NCBI RefSeq assembly: GCF_001956045.1
Contig: NZ_MRTH01000024.1
Span: forward strand, 59,284-123,283
Direction: 5' to 3'
DNA length: 64,000 nucleotides
Origin: Paenibacillus sp. FSL H7-0331
GTDB taxonomy: Bacteria > Bacillota > Bacilli > Paenibacillales > NBRC-103111
Part shown: positions 35,285 to 43,312 of the stretch, in pieces
How the letters are laid out: each line of letters begins with the position of its first letter
How positions within the stretch are numbered: position 1 is the stretch's first letter
The notes under the pieces: model-generated
Told to the model about the DNA's origin: nothing
Seen by the model: the letters and a program-made list of their open reading frames with translations, nothing else
Databases searched by the model: none
Position numbers and translations under genes: made by a program

Positions 35285-36151
35285 TTAGCCAAGTTCGCTA
35301 TGCCTTCGGTAGCTTTGTGGTGATATTCCGACATATTGTTTAAAGGCTCTACTAAAATACACAGGAGTGTTAAACCCTAATTTTTCAGAAATATCCAAAA
35401 CCGATCTATCGGTAGAAAGCAACATCTTTTTAGCCTCTTCGATTCGTTTGCGAATCAAATAATTATTCACCGTGTAGCCTGTTGCTTCTTTGAAGGAATG
35501 GCAGATGTAGTACTTATTCAAATGTAAAACCTTAGAGAGCTCGTCGAGAGAAAAGGTTTCCGTATAATTTTGATTGATAAAATGAAGCACACGACGCACA
35601 CTTGATTGTTTTTGCGAATGAGTGGGTACCGTATGAAATGAATAAAGCTGCTTCGTTTTACGGTAAATTTTGAACAACATTTGTACCAAATACGTCTTCA
35701 TCATCACTTTAAAGCCAACCGATTCCTTCTCATCTTCATCTCGCAATGCTATAAACAATTCTTTTATTTGTTCACACTCCTCAGGATCCCAACGTACCAA
35801 GAGACCATTCGGGAATTGAAACAGGGAACTCAATTTATCAATCATTTCACCAGTAAGCATATCCTGTATAAATAACTCATTAAAATTCACATAGCTACGG
35901 ACGTAGGGTGTTTCCTTTGACGGATTTATACGATGCAGTACACTCCCGTTAAAAATAAACATATCACCTGGTGAAGGACTATAAATAACATCCCCGATAA
36001 GCAACGTTGCGTCTCCTTGGATAAAAAAGTAAATTTCAGTACCGTAATGTGTGTGAATAGGCCAACTTTCCTGAAAGTTATCAACCTCTGATCGAACATA
36101 AATTCCGTTCTTTTCTAGAGCAAGGTTGGTCGGGCTATGTATCGAAAGCAT
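35285..36151 (-). CDS. AraC-family regulator with cupin domain (cluster C)
   Basis: Cytoplasmic regulator of 288 residues. An N-terminal cupin-like sugar-sensing domain (HTHYGTEIYFFIQGDATLLIGD) is followed by a C-terminal AraC double helix-turn-helix (last 100 residues, LGFNTPVYFSRAFKQYVGISPQSYR). It probably activates the downstream importer genes. ATG at 36151 is chosen because GGAGG lies 9 bases upstream; the open frame extends eight codons further to a GTG. Confidence 0.92.
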   Translation of the reverse strand: MLSIHSPTNLALEKNGIYVRSEVDNFQESWPIHTHYGTEIYFFIQGDATLLIGDVIYSPSPGDMFIFNGSVLHRINPSKETPYVRSYVNFNELFIQDMLTGEMIDKLSSLFQFPNGLLVRWDPEECEQIKELFIALRDEDEKESVGFKVMMKTYLVQMLFKIYRKTKQLYSFHTVPTHSQKQSSVRRVLHFINQNYTETFSLDELSKVLHLNKYYICHSFKEATGYTVNNYLIRKRIEEAKKMLLSTDRSVLDISEKLGFNTPVYFSRAFKQYVGISPQSYRRHSELG

Positions 36152-36619
36152 GTTATCATTCCTCCTCTCGAACACTTAAAAAAAGCAATATTATATAATT
36201 TTATATATGTGGTAACGCTTTATATAAATTTTATCATGCTTTTATTGTTTTTGTTTTACGTATATTGCTGTTGTTTTGATCAGGATTGCTGTAAATGAAA
36301 TCATCGCCGTTTTCATTTTTTCATCCATTCAACATAAGAAAAGCTCCTGATCGGAGCCGATTCGACGAAGATACATCCGTGTTTTAAATGTAGCTTTTCA
36401 ACCTATCCTTTCCGTAGCATATGAATAGCTTCAATTCCCCTTATTGTTTCTCATGTGAAATCTTCGAAACATAAAAAGAATGGGATCATCGTCGACAATA
36501 ACCGAAAATGCTCACATTCCTCGTTTCTACACATAACCATCAGCTTCAAACATACAACAGCCTTGCAGACCACGGCTTCATTCCTGTATGCTATAGTCTG
36601 TAAAGGATGTGACCCCCTG
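36152..36619. other. Intergenic region between two divergent AraC genes
   Basis: About 470 bases with no supported gene. It should hold promoters for both neighbouring AraC genes. The sequence is strongly AT-rich at 36180-36310. A small hairpin GCTCC-GATCA-GGAGC followed by TTTTCTT on the minus strand lies at 36336-36357, with no gene that obviously needs it. Confidence 0.5.
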
Positions 36620-37525
36620 ATGTCTTATATTCAACCTTTCGGTTTGAACGAAATCCGGCTCTATTTTGCATACCAACGAAAAAGCACAGGAGTTGAACAG
36701 TTCCAAGGTACATTCCATGCGCATCAAGGCATCGAGATTCTGATCGTTCATGAAGGCAAGGGTACGCTTATCGTTGATCAGAAAAGCTACGAAGTAATGT
36801 CCGGCATGCTATGTGTGTTCCAGCCTTATCAGCTGCATCATATTCAGATGGAAATGACTCCGCAGACGCCCTTCGTTCGCTCTATCATTCAGTTCGAGCC
36901 TTCACTCTATGAAGCGTATTTCGATAAATGGCCAAGTTTATTGGCTTTTTTTAAGCATATTCATACAAGCAAGCTGCCCTATCCTTGCCTATTTAACCTT
37001 GACGAAACGGCACAGTTTCACTCACTGTTACAAAGCTTGGAGCTTAAACAATCCACTTTGATCAAGAAGGATGAGCTCGAAGAATACTCCTTGTTTTTGA
37101 TCGCTTTTTTCCGCGAATTTAAGCCCCTTTGGGAACAAAGTAAAGGCCAGATTGGCATGGGTACGTCGCGCAAGCCCCACCAAGCAGAGCGCATACTCGT
37201 CTGGCTGGAGGGGCATTACACCGAACCGCTTCGTTTGGAGAAAATGGCCGCTGAGCTCCACCTTTCTGCACACCATTTATCCCACTTATTCAAAGAGTGT
37301 ACAGGCTCCAGCATTACTGATTACGTGTTCTCAAGGCGTATGCAGCAGGCTGTTAAACTGTTAATCTCAACGGATCATGCAGTGGCTCATATCGGTGAAG
37401 CCGTTGGCATGATGAACTGCTCCTACTTTTGTAAAATGTTTAAAACGGAAATCGGCGTTACACCGCACCAATATCGGAAGCAATGGCAGAAGCAGTTTGA
37501 CACCAGCTCTACTCCGTACCTGTGA
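36620..37525 (+). CDS. AraC-family regulator with cupin domain
   Basis: Regulator of 301 residues with an N-terminal cupin domain (FHAHQGIEILIVHEGKG) and an AraC helix-turn-helix at the end (GMMNCSYFCKMFKTEIGVTPHQYR). The open frame begins at 36455, but ATG at 36620 (MSYIQPFG) follows AAAGGATG by about 10 bases and starts where the family does. It converges on the oxidoreductase genes and overlaps the end of the nearer one by 17 bases. It is a plausible regulator of that pair, by proximity only. Confidence 0.88.
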   Translation: MSYIQPFGLNEIRLYFAYQRKSTGVEQFQGTFHAHQGIEILIVHEGKGTLIVDQKSYEVMSGMLCVFQPYQLHHIQMEMTPQTPFVRSIIQFEPSLYEAYFDKWPSLLAFFKHIHTSKLPYPCLFNLDETAQFHSLLQSLELKQSTLIKKDELEEYSLFLIAFFREFKPLWEQSKGQIGMGTSRKPHQAERILVWLEGHYTEPLRLEKMAAELHLSAHHLSHLFKECTGSSITDYVFSRRMQQAVKLLISTDHAVAHIGEAVGMMNCSYFCKMFKTEIGVTPHQYRKQWQKQFDTSSTPYL

Positions 37526-38591
37526 TCGAAATTGCATTGCGCTGCGCAATCAAACACAGTTCCGCTGCTTTGAACGTATGCTCTTGCGTCATAGCGTTCT
37601 CCGTACGATTGAGGCAATCCAAGATCAATTGACCGAAGTAAGGAAAGCCGACCTTCCCATTCACAGCGAAATGCTGCTCACCATCCTGATTCACCAGATA
37701 GACATGATCACTCGTCTGATCACGGGCTATATCCACATATTTGCGAAGCTCGATGTACCCTTTGCTCCCCAGGATCGTCATACGGCCATCTCCCCATGTG
37801 CTTAAACCATCCGGCGTCATCCAGTCTACACGGAAATAGCCGGTGGCTCCGTTATCTCCGATTAATGCCGCATCGCCAAAATCTTCAAAGTTCGGGTACT
37901 GCGGATAGTTATAGTTGGCGACTTTGCTATGAACTACCTTCGCGTCTTTCGCTCCCGTATAATGAAGGAACTGCTCAATCTGATGGCTCCCGATGTCACA
38001 TAAAATGCCGCCGAACTTATCCTTTTCAAAAAACCAATCCGGTCTGCTCATCAAACTAATCCGATGCGGTCCCAGACCAATAACTTGCAGGACGCGACCT
38101 ATCGCGCCTTGTTCAATCAGCTGCCCGGCATAGACAGAGCTTTCCACATGCAAGCGCTCACTGTAGTACACTGCATATTTCCGTCCTGTCTCGACGACCT
38201 TCGCACGGGCCGCTTCCAGCTGCTCCAATGTGGTAAACGGCGCTTTGTCCGTGAAGTAATCTTTACCGCTATCCATAACACGAAGCCCCAGAGGTCCGCG
38301 ATCACAAGGAACTGCCGCTGCCGCAACAAGCATGACTTGGGTATCCTGCAAAATGTCATCAAGTGAGCTCGCCACCTTTACATCGGGATACGTGCTGACG
38401 AACTTATCCACTTTGTCCGGGTCCGGATCATAAACCCACTTTAATTGACCTCCCGCTTCCCTCAGCCCATTGCACATACCATAAATGTGTCCATGGTCTA
38501 GCGCCGCTGCCGCAAATATAAACTCTCCAGGCTGACAAACCGCGTTGAAATTCCCTTGAGGTGCGTAATTCATACCGTCGCTTTTTTGCAT
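37509..38591 (-). CDS. Gfo/Idh/MocA-family oxidoreductase
   Basis: NAD(P)-dependent dehydrogenase-like protein of 360 residues. The usual GxGxxG loop is replaced by ALDHGHIYGMCNGL after a beta strand FIFAAAA, while the second strand WVYDPDPDK and the C-terminal MocA domain (KDYFTDKAPFTT with the catalytic-type Lys) are present. Proteins of this shape act on sugar or inositol derivatives. Ribosome binding site GAGGAG. It follows a second oxidoreductase by 17 bases, so the two are an operon and may work in sequence on one sugar. The 3' end overlaps the convergent AraC gene. Confidence 0.9.
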   Translation of the reverse strand: MQKSDGMNYAPQGNFNAVCQPGEFIFAAAALDHGHIYGMCNGLREAGGQLKWVYDPDPDKVDKFVSTYPDVKVASSLDDILQDTQVMLVAAAAVPCDRGPLGLRVMDSGKDYFTDKAPFTTLEQLEAARAKVVETGRKYAVYYSERLHVESSVYAGQLIEQGAIGRVLQVIGLGPHRISLMSRPDWFFEKDKFGGILCDIGSHQIEQFLHYTGAKDAKVVHSKVANYNYPQYPNFEDFGDAALIGDNGATGYFRVDWMTPDGLSTWGDGRMTILGSKGYIELRKYVDIARDQTSDHVYLVNQDGEQHFAVNGKVGFPYFGQLILDCLNRTENAMTQEHTFKAAELCLIAQRNAISITGTE

Positions 38592-38608
38592 GTCGTGTAA
38601 CTCCTCTT

Positions 38609-39760
38609 TTATTTATATGTACTGCCGGTTGTAATCGTTTGTGAAGCGAAATTCTCGATGGATGTCTTCTTTTCATAAAAGTGAGTCGCATTCGCCTGTA
38701 CGCCACTTCTCGTGTAAAACAAATCTTCTTTCGTTAGAGGCAGTTTTACGAGCTCCCCAGTACTGGACGATTTATAAATCGCTGTAATGAGTTCAAGGGT
38801 TTTACGTCCGCTAATACCGTCAATCAGCACAAGAGCACCGGTTTCAATGGCGGTTAGCACATTATCGATTTGTCCCGTGTGGCCTTCATACACAACTTCC
38901 GGCAGCATATCATACAAGGCTTGCAGCTGTACTTCCAGCTCATGGTTCGTCTCAGGAAAGCCATTAGCTAAAGCGTTGGATGCTTTTACTTTCCAAGGTG
39001 TGGAGACTCGCGCTTTCGCTCCCTGGAAGATCAGCTGCTGCTCCTCGCCATGGTGAACAACTGAGCTGGTCACTTGCCCCAAAGAACCCTCCTCATAACG
39101 CAGCATGGCGATGGAAAGATCTTCGACCTCCGCATTATCGTGAGACACGTTACTCATGAACGCTTGGATTTCCGTTGGACTACCCATCATCCAAAGCAGC
39201 GTATCGAGGTGATGCACGGCGTGATTCAGCGTCGGGCCTCCCCCTTCTTTCTCCCATGTCCCGCGCCACCATAGATCGTAGTAGCAATGACCGCGCCACC
39301 AGAAGGAGTCGACTTGCACGTGGACAATTTTTCCCATGAGTCCGCTGTCCAGCACGGCTTTCAATTTCATCATCGGCGTTTTGAAACGGTTCTGCGCTAC
39401 CACTGATAAGATCTTGCCTGTCCGCTTCGCAGTATCATTCATCAGATCGCACTCTTCGAGGGAAGAGGCCATCGGTTTTTCAACCATGACATGAGAACCC
39501 GCTTCAAGAAACTCTGTTGTTAGGGTTGCGTGCGTATAGGGAGGCGTACAAATGGAAACAAGATCAATTTCCTCCTGCAGTAGCTCCTTGTAATCCTTAA
39601 TCGCCCGCGCATTCAACTGAAATTGGTCAATGTGCTCCTGCGCTTTATCCTCATAAATATCACAAACCACAACAATCGTGCACCGCTCCGTAAAATGCAG
39701 ATATCCCTCAATGTGGGCCTTCGAAATCGCACCTGCCCCAATAATAGCTACCTTCAACAT
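38609..39760 (-). CDS. Gfo/Idh/MocA-family oxidoreductase
   Basis: Oxidoreductase of 383 residues with a canonical Rossmann start VAIIGAGAISKAHIEGY and the EKPMASSLEE motif containing the catalytic Lys. The second domain has LNHAVHHLDTLLWMMG. Family members oxidise or reduce sugar carbons with NAD(P). The open frame runs upstream to 39844, but ATG at 39760 has GGGAGG 9 bases before it. First gene of a two-gene operon. The substrate cannot be assigned. Confidence 0.92.
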   Translation of the reverse strand: MLKVAIIGAGAISKAHIEGYLHFTERCTIVVVCDIYEDKAQEHIDQFQLNARAIKDYKELLQEEIDLVSICTPPYTHATLTTEFLEAGSHVMVEKPMASSLEECDLMNDTAKRTGKILSVVAQNRFKTPMMKLKAVLDSGLMGKIVHVQVDSFWWRGHCYYDLWWRGTWEKEGGGPTLNHAVHHLDTLLWMMGSPTEIQAFMSNVSHDNAEVEDLSIAMLRYEEGSLGQVTSSVVHHGEEQQLIFQGAKARVSTPWKVKASNALANGFPETNHELEVQLQALYDMLPEVVYEGHTGQIDNVLTAIETGALVLIDGISGRKTLELITAIYKSSSTGELVKLPLTKEDLFYTRSGVQANATHFYEKKTSIENFASQTITTGSTYK

Positions 39761-39844
39761 CCTCTTCACCCTCCCTCTCTTTGTTGTTCTTAGCATACCA
39801 AGAACGCACTGACAGATGTGATAGTATTTTGTGAAAAAATGCAA

Positions 39845-40245
39845 CTACTTTGCGGATGAGTTCATGATCTAACCATTTCCATGGACCCGTAAGTAAAGTT
39901 AGTGCTACGCACGTTTTATGAACTGATGAAAAAGCCGATGTGCCTAAAATCCGTTTTCATGACCTGAGACATACCGTGGCTATCCTGATGCTGAACCGCA
40001 ACAGCTCTGATTCGTCAACGACGATTCAATAATTCGTTCCCAAGCTGCTGACCGCCTTTCAGCGGAGCATTAGGAGCAGAACAGAATGAATCCCCTGACT
40101 TCAACAGAGGACAGTGCGATTGCTTTTCTTAAGAAAAATAATGTCTGAATGGAGTTCATTGGCTTCCGAAAAAGCAGAAATATCATCAAAAATTTACTAG
40201 TGTGACCACGATGCAATTCTCGGCTGATCAATGCCCCATAACAAA
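39845..40245. other. Gene-free stretch with recombinase debris
   Basis: About 400 bases between the oxidoreductase operon and the TetR gene. The only recognisable content is the integrase fragment at 39914-40032. Confidence 0.5.
39914..40032 (+). pseudogene. Tyrosine recombinase (phage/Tn integrase) fragment
   Basis: Coding-like sequence FYELMKK, a one-base frameshift, then ADVPKIRFHDLRHTVAILML followed by a stop. HDLRHT is the box II motif (H-x-x-R) of tyrosine recombinases. The catalytic Tyr region is absent, so it is inactive. Confidence 0.7.
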
Positions 40246-40271
40246 TCTAAAAACACCGGGAATTCCCGGTG
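40246..40271 (-). terminator. Palindromic hairpin
   Basis: CACCGGG-AATT-CCCGGTG, a perfect seven-pair stem, followed on the minus strand by TTTTTAGATTT. No minus-strand gene is visible just upstream, so it may be a leftover or act on plus-strand transcripts. Confidence 0.45.
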
Positions 40272-40372
40272 CTACAACGTTTTTGTTTGGTGGAGCCAAG
40301 GGGGATGTAAGTTGCTCATTGTCGGAGTTGGTTGGCGACGTTTATTTAGCAAGGGGCTTTGGAAAAAATGAA

Positions 40373-40424
40373 TTGACACAAACTCCACTTTAAAATAACA
40401 TTAGTTACATAACATATGTTATTA
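40373..40424 (+). promoter_or_regulatory. TetR gene promoter and palindromic operator
   Basis: TTGACA at 40373-40378 and TAACAT at 40396-40401 (17-base spacer) form a promoter. The perfect palindrome ATAACATATGTTAT at 40409-40422 lies over the start-point region, and a further AATAACAT half-site overlaps the -10 box. These are the expected position and symmetry for a TetR-type operator. Confidence 0.6.
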
Positions 40425-40440
40425 TTAAGGAGTTGAAGCA

Positions 40441-41016
40441 ATGCCCCCAACAGCAGTTATCACGGAAGAGAAGATTTTAAAGGCAGCATTTGAAATTGTC
40501 CGGGTGCAAGGGTTAGAATACTTGACTGCCCGAAACATCGCACAAAAACTCAATTGCTCGACTCAACCTGTGTATCGAATCTACGATAATATGGATGAAG
40601 TTAAAGATCGTGTGTATGGAATGGCTGTAAGTCTGATGCGGGATCAAATATTCAGCCATCAGGATGACCAAAACTCGCCAGCATTGAATATGGCGATCGG
40701 TTTTTTGCATTTTGCGAAGCAAGAGCGATATATTTTTCAGTTCGTGTATTTATCCGGATACAAAAGTTTTGATTTAAGTCACGAAGTGTTTATGGGAGAC
40801 ACGTTAAGTATGAAATCAATGCTTCATAGCAAGCGATTTCGAGCTATTGATGAGAATAAGCAAAAAAATATATTTATCAAAATCTCGATCTATCTCATTG
40901 GGATTGGCACAATGATCAATTCAGGCACGCTAAAGATGGATTTCCATGAAACTATAGAGATGGTTAAAGAAATGTACGAGGCATTATTGTCCTATGAAGG
41001 GAGACCACAATCATGA
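40441..41016 (+). CDS. TetR-family transcriptional regulator
   Basis: Regulator of 191 residues with an N-terminal helix-turn-helix (ITEEKILKAAFEIVRVQG then TARNIAQKLNCSTQPVYRIYDNMDEV) and a helical ligand-binding part. AAGGAG precedes the ATG. Its stop overlaps the start of the phosphotransferase gene (ATGA), so the two are coupled. It probably represses its own operon through the palindrome at 40409 until a ligand, perhaps an antibiotic, binds. Confidence 0.9.
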   Translation: MPPTAVITEEKILKAAFEIVRVQGLEYLTARNIAQKLNCSTQPVYRIYDNMDEVKDRVYGMAVSLMRDQIFSHQDDQNSPALNMAIGFLHFAKQERYIFQFVYLSGYKSFDLSHEVFMGDTLSMKSMLHSKRFRAIDENKQKNIFIKISIYLIGIGTMINSGTLKMDFHETIEMVKEMYEALLSYEGRPQS

Positions 41017-41852
41017 CGCAAATGGTCGGAAAGAAAGTAGGCGAAGGCGGTTGCTCGGAAGTATTCCAATGGGGCGGGAATCAACAAATCGTGAAAGTAG
41101 CGAAGGGCAACACGAGTGTGGATGCGGTGAAAAGAGAATTTTCCAATAACATGCTCGTATGGGAGAACGGATTGCCCGCGGCCCGTCCCTATGAATTACT
41201 GGAAGTCGATGGCCGTCCCTCGATTGTCATGGAAAGAATCCACGGGGAATCGTTGATGGAGCATTTCTTCCGTTACCTTATTCAGCCTCCTTCCGAAAAA
41301 AGTCAAAATGGCGATAGTAGTGAATTTTTAAAAATCACTGCAAGATTATTGAACGAAACGCATCGTTTTGGCAACCTTCCTTTGCCTTCTCAAAGAGAAA
41401 TGATGATATACTCCATTCGCTCGGCAGGCTATTTAACCGCATCCGAGAAAGAACGGGTGATCCGCCATCTGGAACAATTGCCTATCAAAAAGCAAGTCTG
41501 CCATGGAGACCCTAATCCGGGAAACATCATGATTCGTGAGAACAAAGCTTTGTTCATTGATTGGATGAACGCTTCGATAGGCAACCCCGAGGCTGATTTG
41601 GCCGAATATGTCATTATGATCCGTTATGCCATCTTGCCGCCCCACGCTCCGAGCAGAGCGGTTTCCAACTTCGATTCCCTGAGAGCGCATATCATTCAAA
41701 TATTTTGCGATGAGTATCGCCGTTTGTCGGGCAATTCTCTGGATGAAGTTGAAAACTGGATCATGCCTGTTGCGGCGCGTAAACTATGTGCGGATGCTAT
41801 CAGCGAGGAAGAAAAAATGTTGCTTCTCGCCGAGATCAGGTCAAGACTTTAG
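41013..41852 (+). CDS. APH-family phosphotransferase
   Basis: Kinase-like protein of 279 residues in the aminoglycoside/choline phosphotransferase family. It has a glycine loop KVGEGGCSEVF, the Brenner motif VCHGDPNPGNIMI with catalytic Asp166, and the metal-binding FIDWMNASIGNPEADLAEY. Substrates in the family include aminoglycosides, macrolides, choline and small alcohols. Coupling to a TetR regulator suggests an inducible resistance or detoxification pair, but the substrate is not shown by the sequence. Confidence 0.87.
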   Translation: MTQMVGKKVGEGGCSEVFQWGGNQQIVKVAKGNTSVDAVKREFSNNMLVWENGLPAARPYELLEVDGRPSIVMERIHGESLMEHFFRYLIQPPSEKSQNGDSSEFLKITARLLNETHRFGNLPLPSQREMMIYSIRSAGYLTASEKERVIRHLEQLPIKKQVCHGDPNPGNIMIRENKALFIDWMNASIGNPEADLAEYVIMIRYAILPPHAPSRAVSNFDSLRAHIIQIFCDEYRRLSGNSLDEVENWIMPVAARKLCADAISEEEKMLLLAEIRSRL

Positions 41853-41869
41853 CTATTAGGAGTTCATCT

Positions 41870-42589
41870 GGCTTTGGTGCAACCATTGCAACTGATCAAA
41901 GATATCCGCGATTTTGGTTTTGTAATACTGTCAAACCAAACAATTTATTGATAAATTTAACTGTAGAAAGGACAGACGAATGATAGCATTCGATCTGTCC
42001 TTTCTTTATCATATGCATGACTTCGATTCCGGCAATTGTTTTCTCTGCAGTACTTAATGATTTGACTTTCTTTATGAATCGATGCTCTTGTTCAATAATA
42101 TTGTTTAGATATTTCTGTTGTCGTAGTAATGTTTCTTGATTCATAGCTTTCTCGTCCTTCAATTGCTGGACTCCGGTAGGGTATGCTGGGTTTTTATCGA
42201 CGGTGATCACGCGCGGTGATTGATTGTGAGGTGAGGTCAACGATTTCTTGAAAGATCGTTTGGCGGCATGAATGTCTCGATTTTCAGATAGCATGAAATC
42301 AATCGTGTTGCCGCTTGAATCCACGGCTATGTAAAGATATTTCCATTGTCCTTTGACTTTAACATAGGTCTCATCCATCCGGAATGAATCGTTTGTCGAC
42401 TTCAAATAAGGGTGAATTCGCTTGTCTAGTTCCAGTCCAAACTGGTGAACCCCTCACATAATGGTTGTATGAGCCATATGTAGTCCTCGTTCTTCTATCA
42501 TTTCTACTAGATTACGATAACTCTAGCTGTATTTATCCCATGTCTCAATTTGAATCATGGTATCATGGATTAGAACTTTGCACCACACA
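41870..42589 (-). mobile_element. Decayed IS6-family insertion sequence
   Basis: One end GGCTTTGGTGCAACC (41870-41884) and the other AACTTTGCACCACAC (42574-42588) are inverted and share TTGCACCA, as in IS6-family ends (GGCTCTGTTGCAAA type). About 720 bases, slightly shorter than usual. The transposase inside is broken. Confidence 0.65.
41896..42526 (-). pseudogene. IS6-family transposase, interrupted by stops
   Basis: DDE transposase of IS6 type. The open 169-codon part (41896-42405) retains the catalytic Asp in RMDETYVKVKG, Asp in ITVDKNPAYP and Glu in NIIEQEHRF. Upstream the reading continues as SYRNLVEMIEERGLHMAHTT and then meets a TGA where IMRWVHQ is expected, plus a TAG further up, and the N-terminus is missing. 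The 3' 76 bases recur at 63869-63944. A long hairpin, GAAAGGACAGA-type arms at 41966-42004, lies within the gene. Confidence 0.8.
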
Positions 42590-42841
42590 TTTACTGTGTG
42601 GTGTCATATTTATTGAGAAAAACGAGGTTGAAAATGTTGATTTATCAAGGGCCTTTATCACAATTTGTGAGAAAGTGCATGGAATCGCACCTGAACTAAA
42701 CCGCAGTTTTCCATATTTGATGAGACTATCCGCCATTGCATGAATGTATTTTTATACACAAATATGTACATGCTTTTTTGACTTAAAAGGGAAATAAAAA
42801 ATCACCCCCTATGCTTGCATATGCGCTTTTCGCTACAATAT
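42590..42841. other. Gene-poor stretch next to the IS
   Basis: Plus-strand sequence 42600-42743 reads as an open frame (FIEKNEVENVDLSRAFIT..) ending in a stop, without a start or known family. It could be a protein tail cut by the insertion sequence. Nothing else is seen. Confidence 0.3.
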
Positions 42842-42886
42842 AAAAAAAGTAAGCCGTCAGCTGCTCAAGCAGCAGATAGGTTTACT
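42842..42886 (-). terminator. Terminator after the broken oxidoreductase
   Basis: On the minus strand GTAAACC..TCTGCTGC, loop TTGA, GCAGC..GGCTTAC and then seven T. It lies 15-20 bases after the old stop codon. Confidence 0.8.
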
Positions 42887-42901
42887 TTTTCAGCACCAGT
42901 A

Positions 42902-43238
42902 TTAGAAGTAAGTATTAGGTCCTACTTGATACTTCTCAACGGAGCCGTCACGAAGCTCGACAATAACTTGATCAACCGGATGCGTGCCGATGTGCATAGC
43001 GCCATTCTCGCACCAAAATACCGTGCTGTTGTCGCCGCCTTTATAATAACGTCCAGTTGGCAACCAACGTGCCGATCGTTCCCCTCTTCATGCGCAATAC
43101 GCAGGTCGCGTTATCGTCTACATCGGTTCCTTCTTTATGCAGTGTGTTCACGAAAGCAGCGACTTCAGCGTCGCTCATGAGCACCTGCATTCGCTGCTGC
43201 AATCGCACAGGGAGCGTGAACTATCCCTCACTACTAAT
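42902..43238 (-). pseudogene. C-terminal remnant of a Gfo/Idh/MocA oxidoreductase
   Basis: The minus strand encodes MQVLMSDAEVAAFVNTLHKE, then DDNATCVLRMKRGTIGTLVANWT, an extra base near 43045 that shifts the frame, and then GGDNSTVFWCENGAMHIG and ELRDGSVEKYQVG. This is the C-terminal beta domain of a Gfo/Idh/MocA protein. The N-terminal NAD-binding half is absent. Confidence 0.8.
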
Positions 43239-43312
43239 ACTGATCATGAGAAGTATAGCTCTCATGGAGTCTTAGCCTCGACTATAACAAGCATCCCACA
43301 ACTTTAGGAGTA

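Noticed and set aside
36205..36225. Possible cre site GTGGTAACGCTTTAT upstream of the cluster C AraC gene
   Set aside because: Too many mismatches to the CcpA consensus around the CG centre.
40202..40393. 63-codon plus-strand frame before the TetR gene
   Set aside because: It spans a hairpin and the TetR promoter, has no ribosome binding site and no family resemblance.
42465..42743. 92-codon plus-strand frame beside the IS6 element
   Set aside because: It begins inside the insertion sequence; only its end looks coding, without a start or recognisable family.
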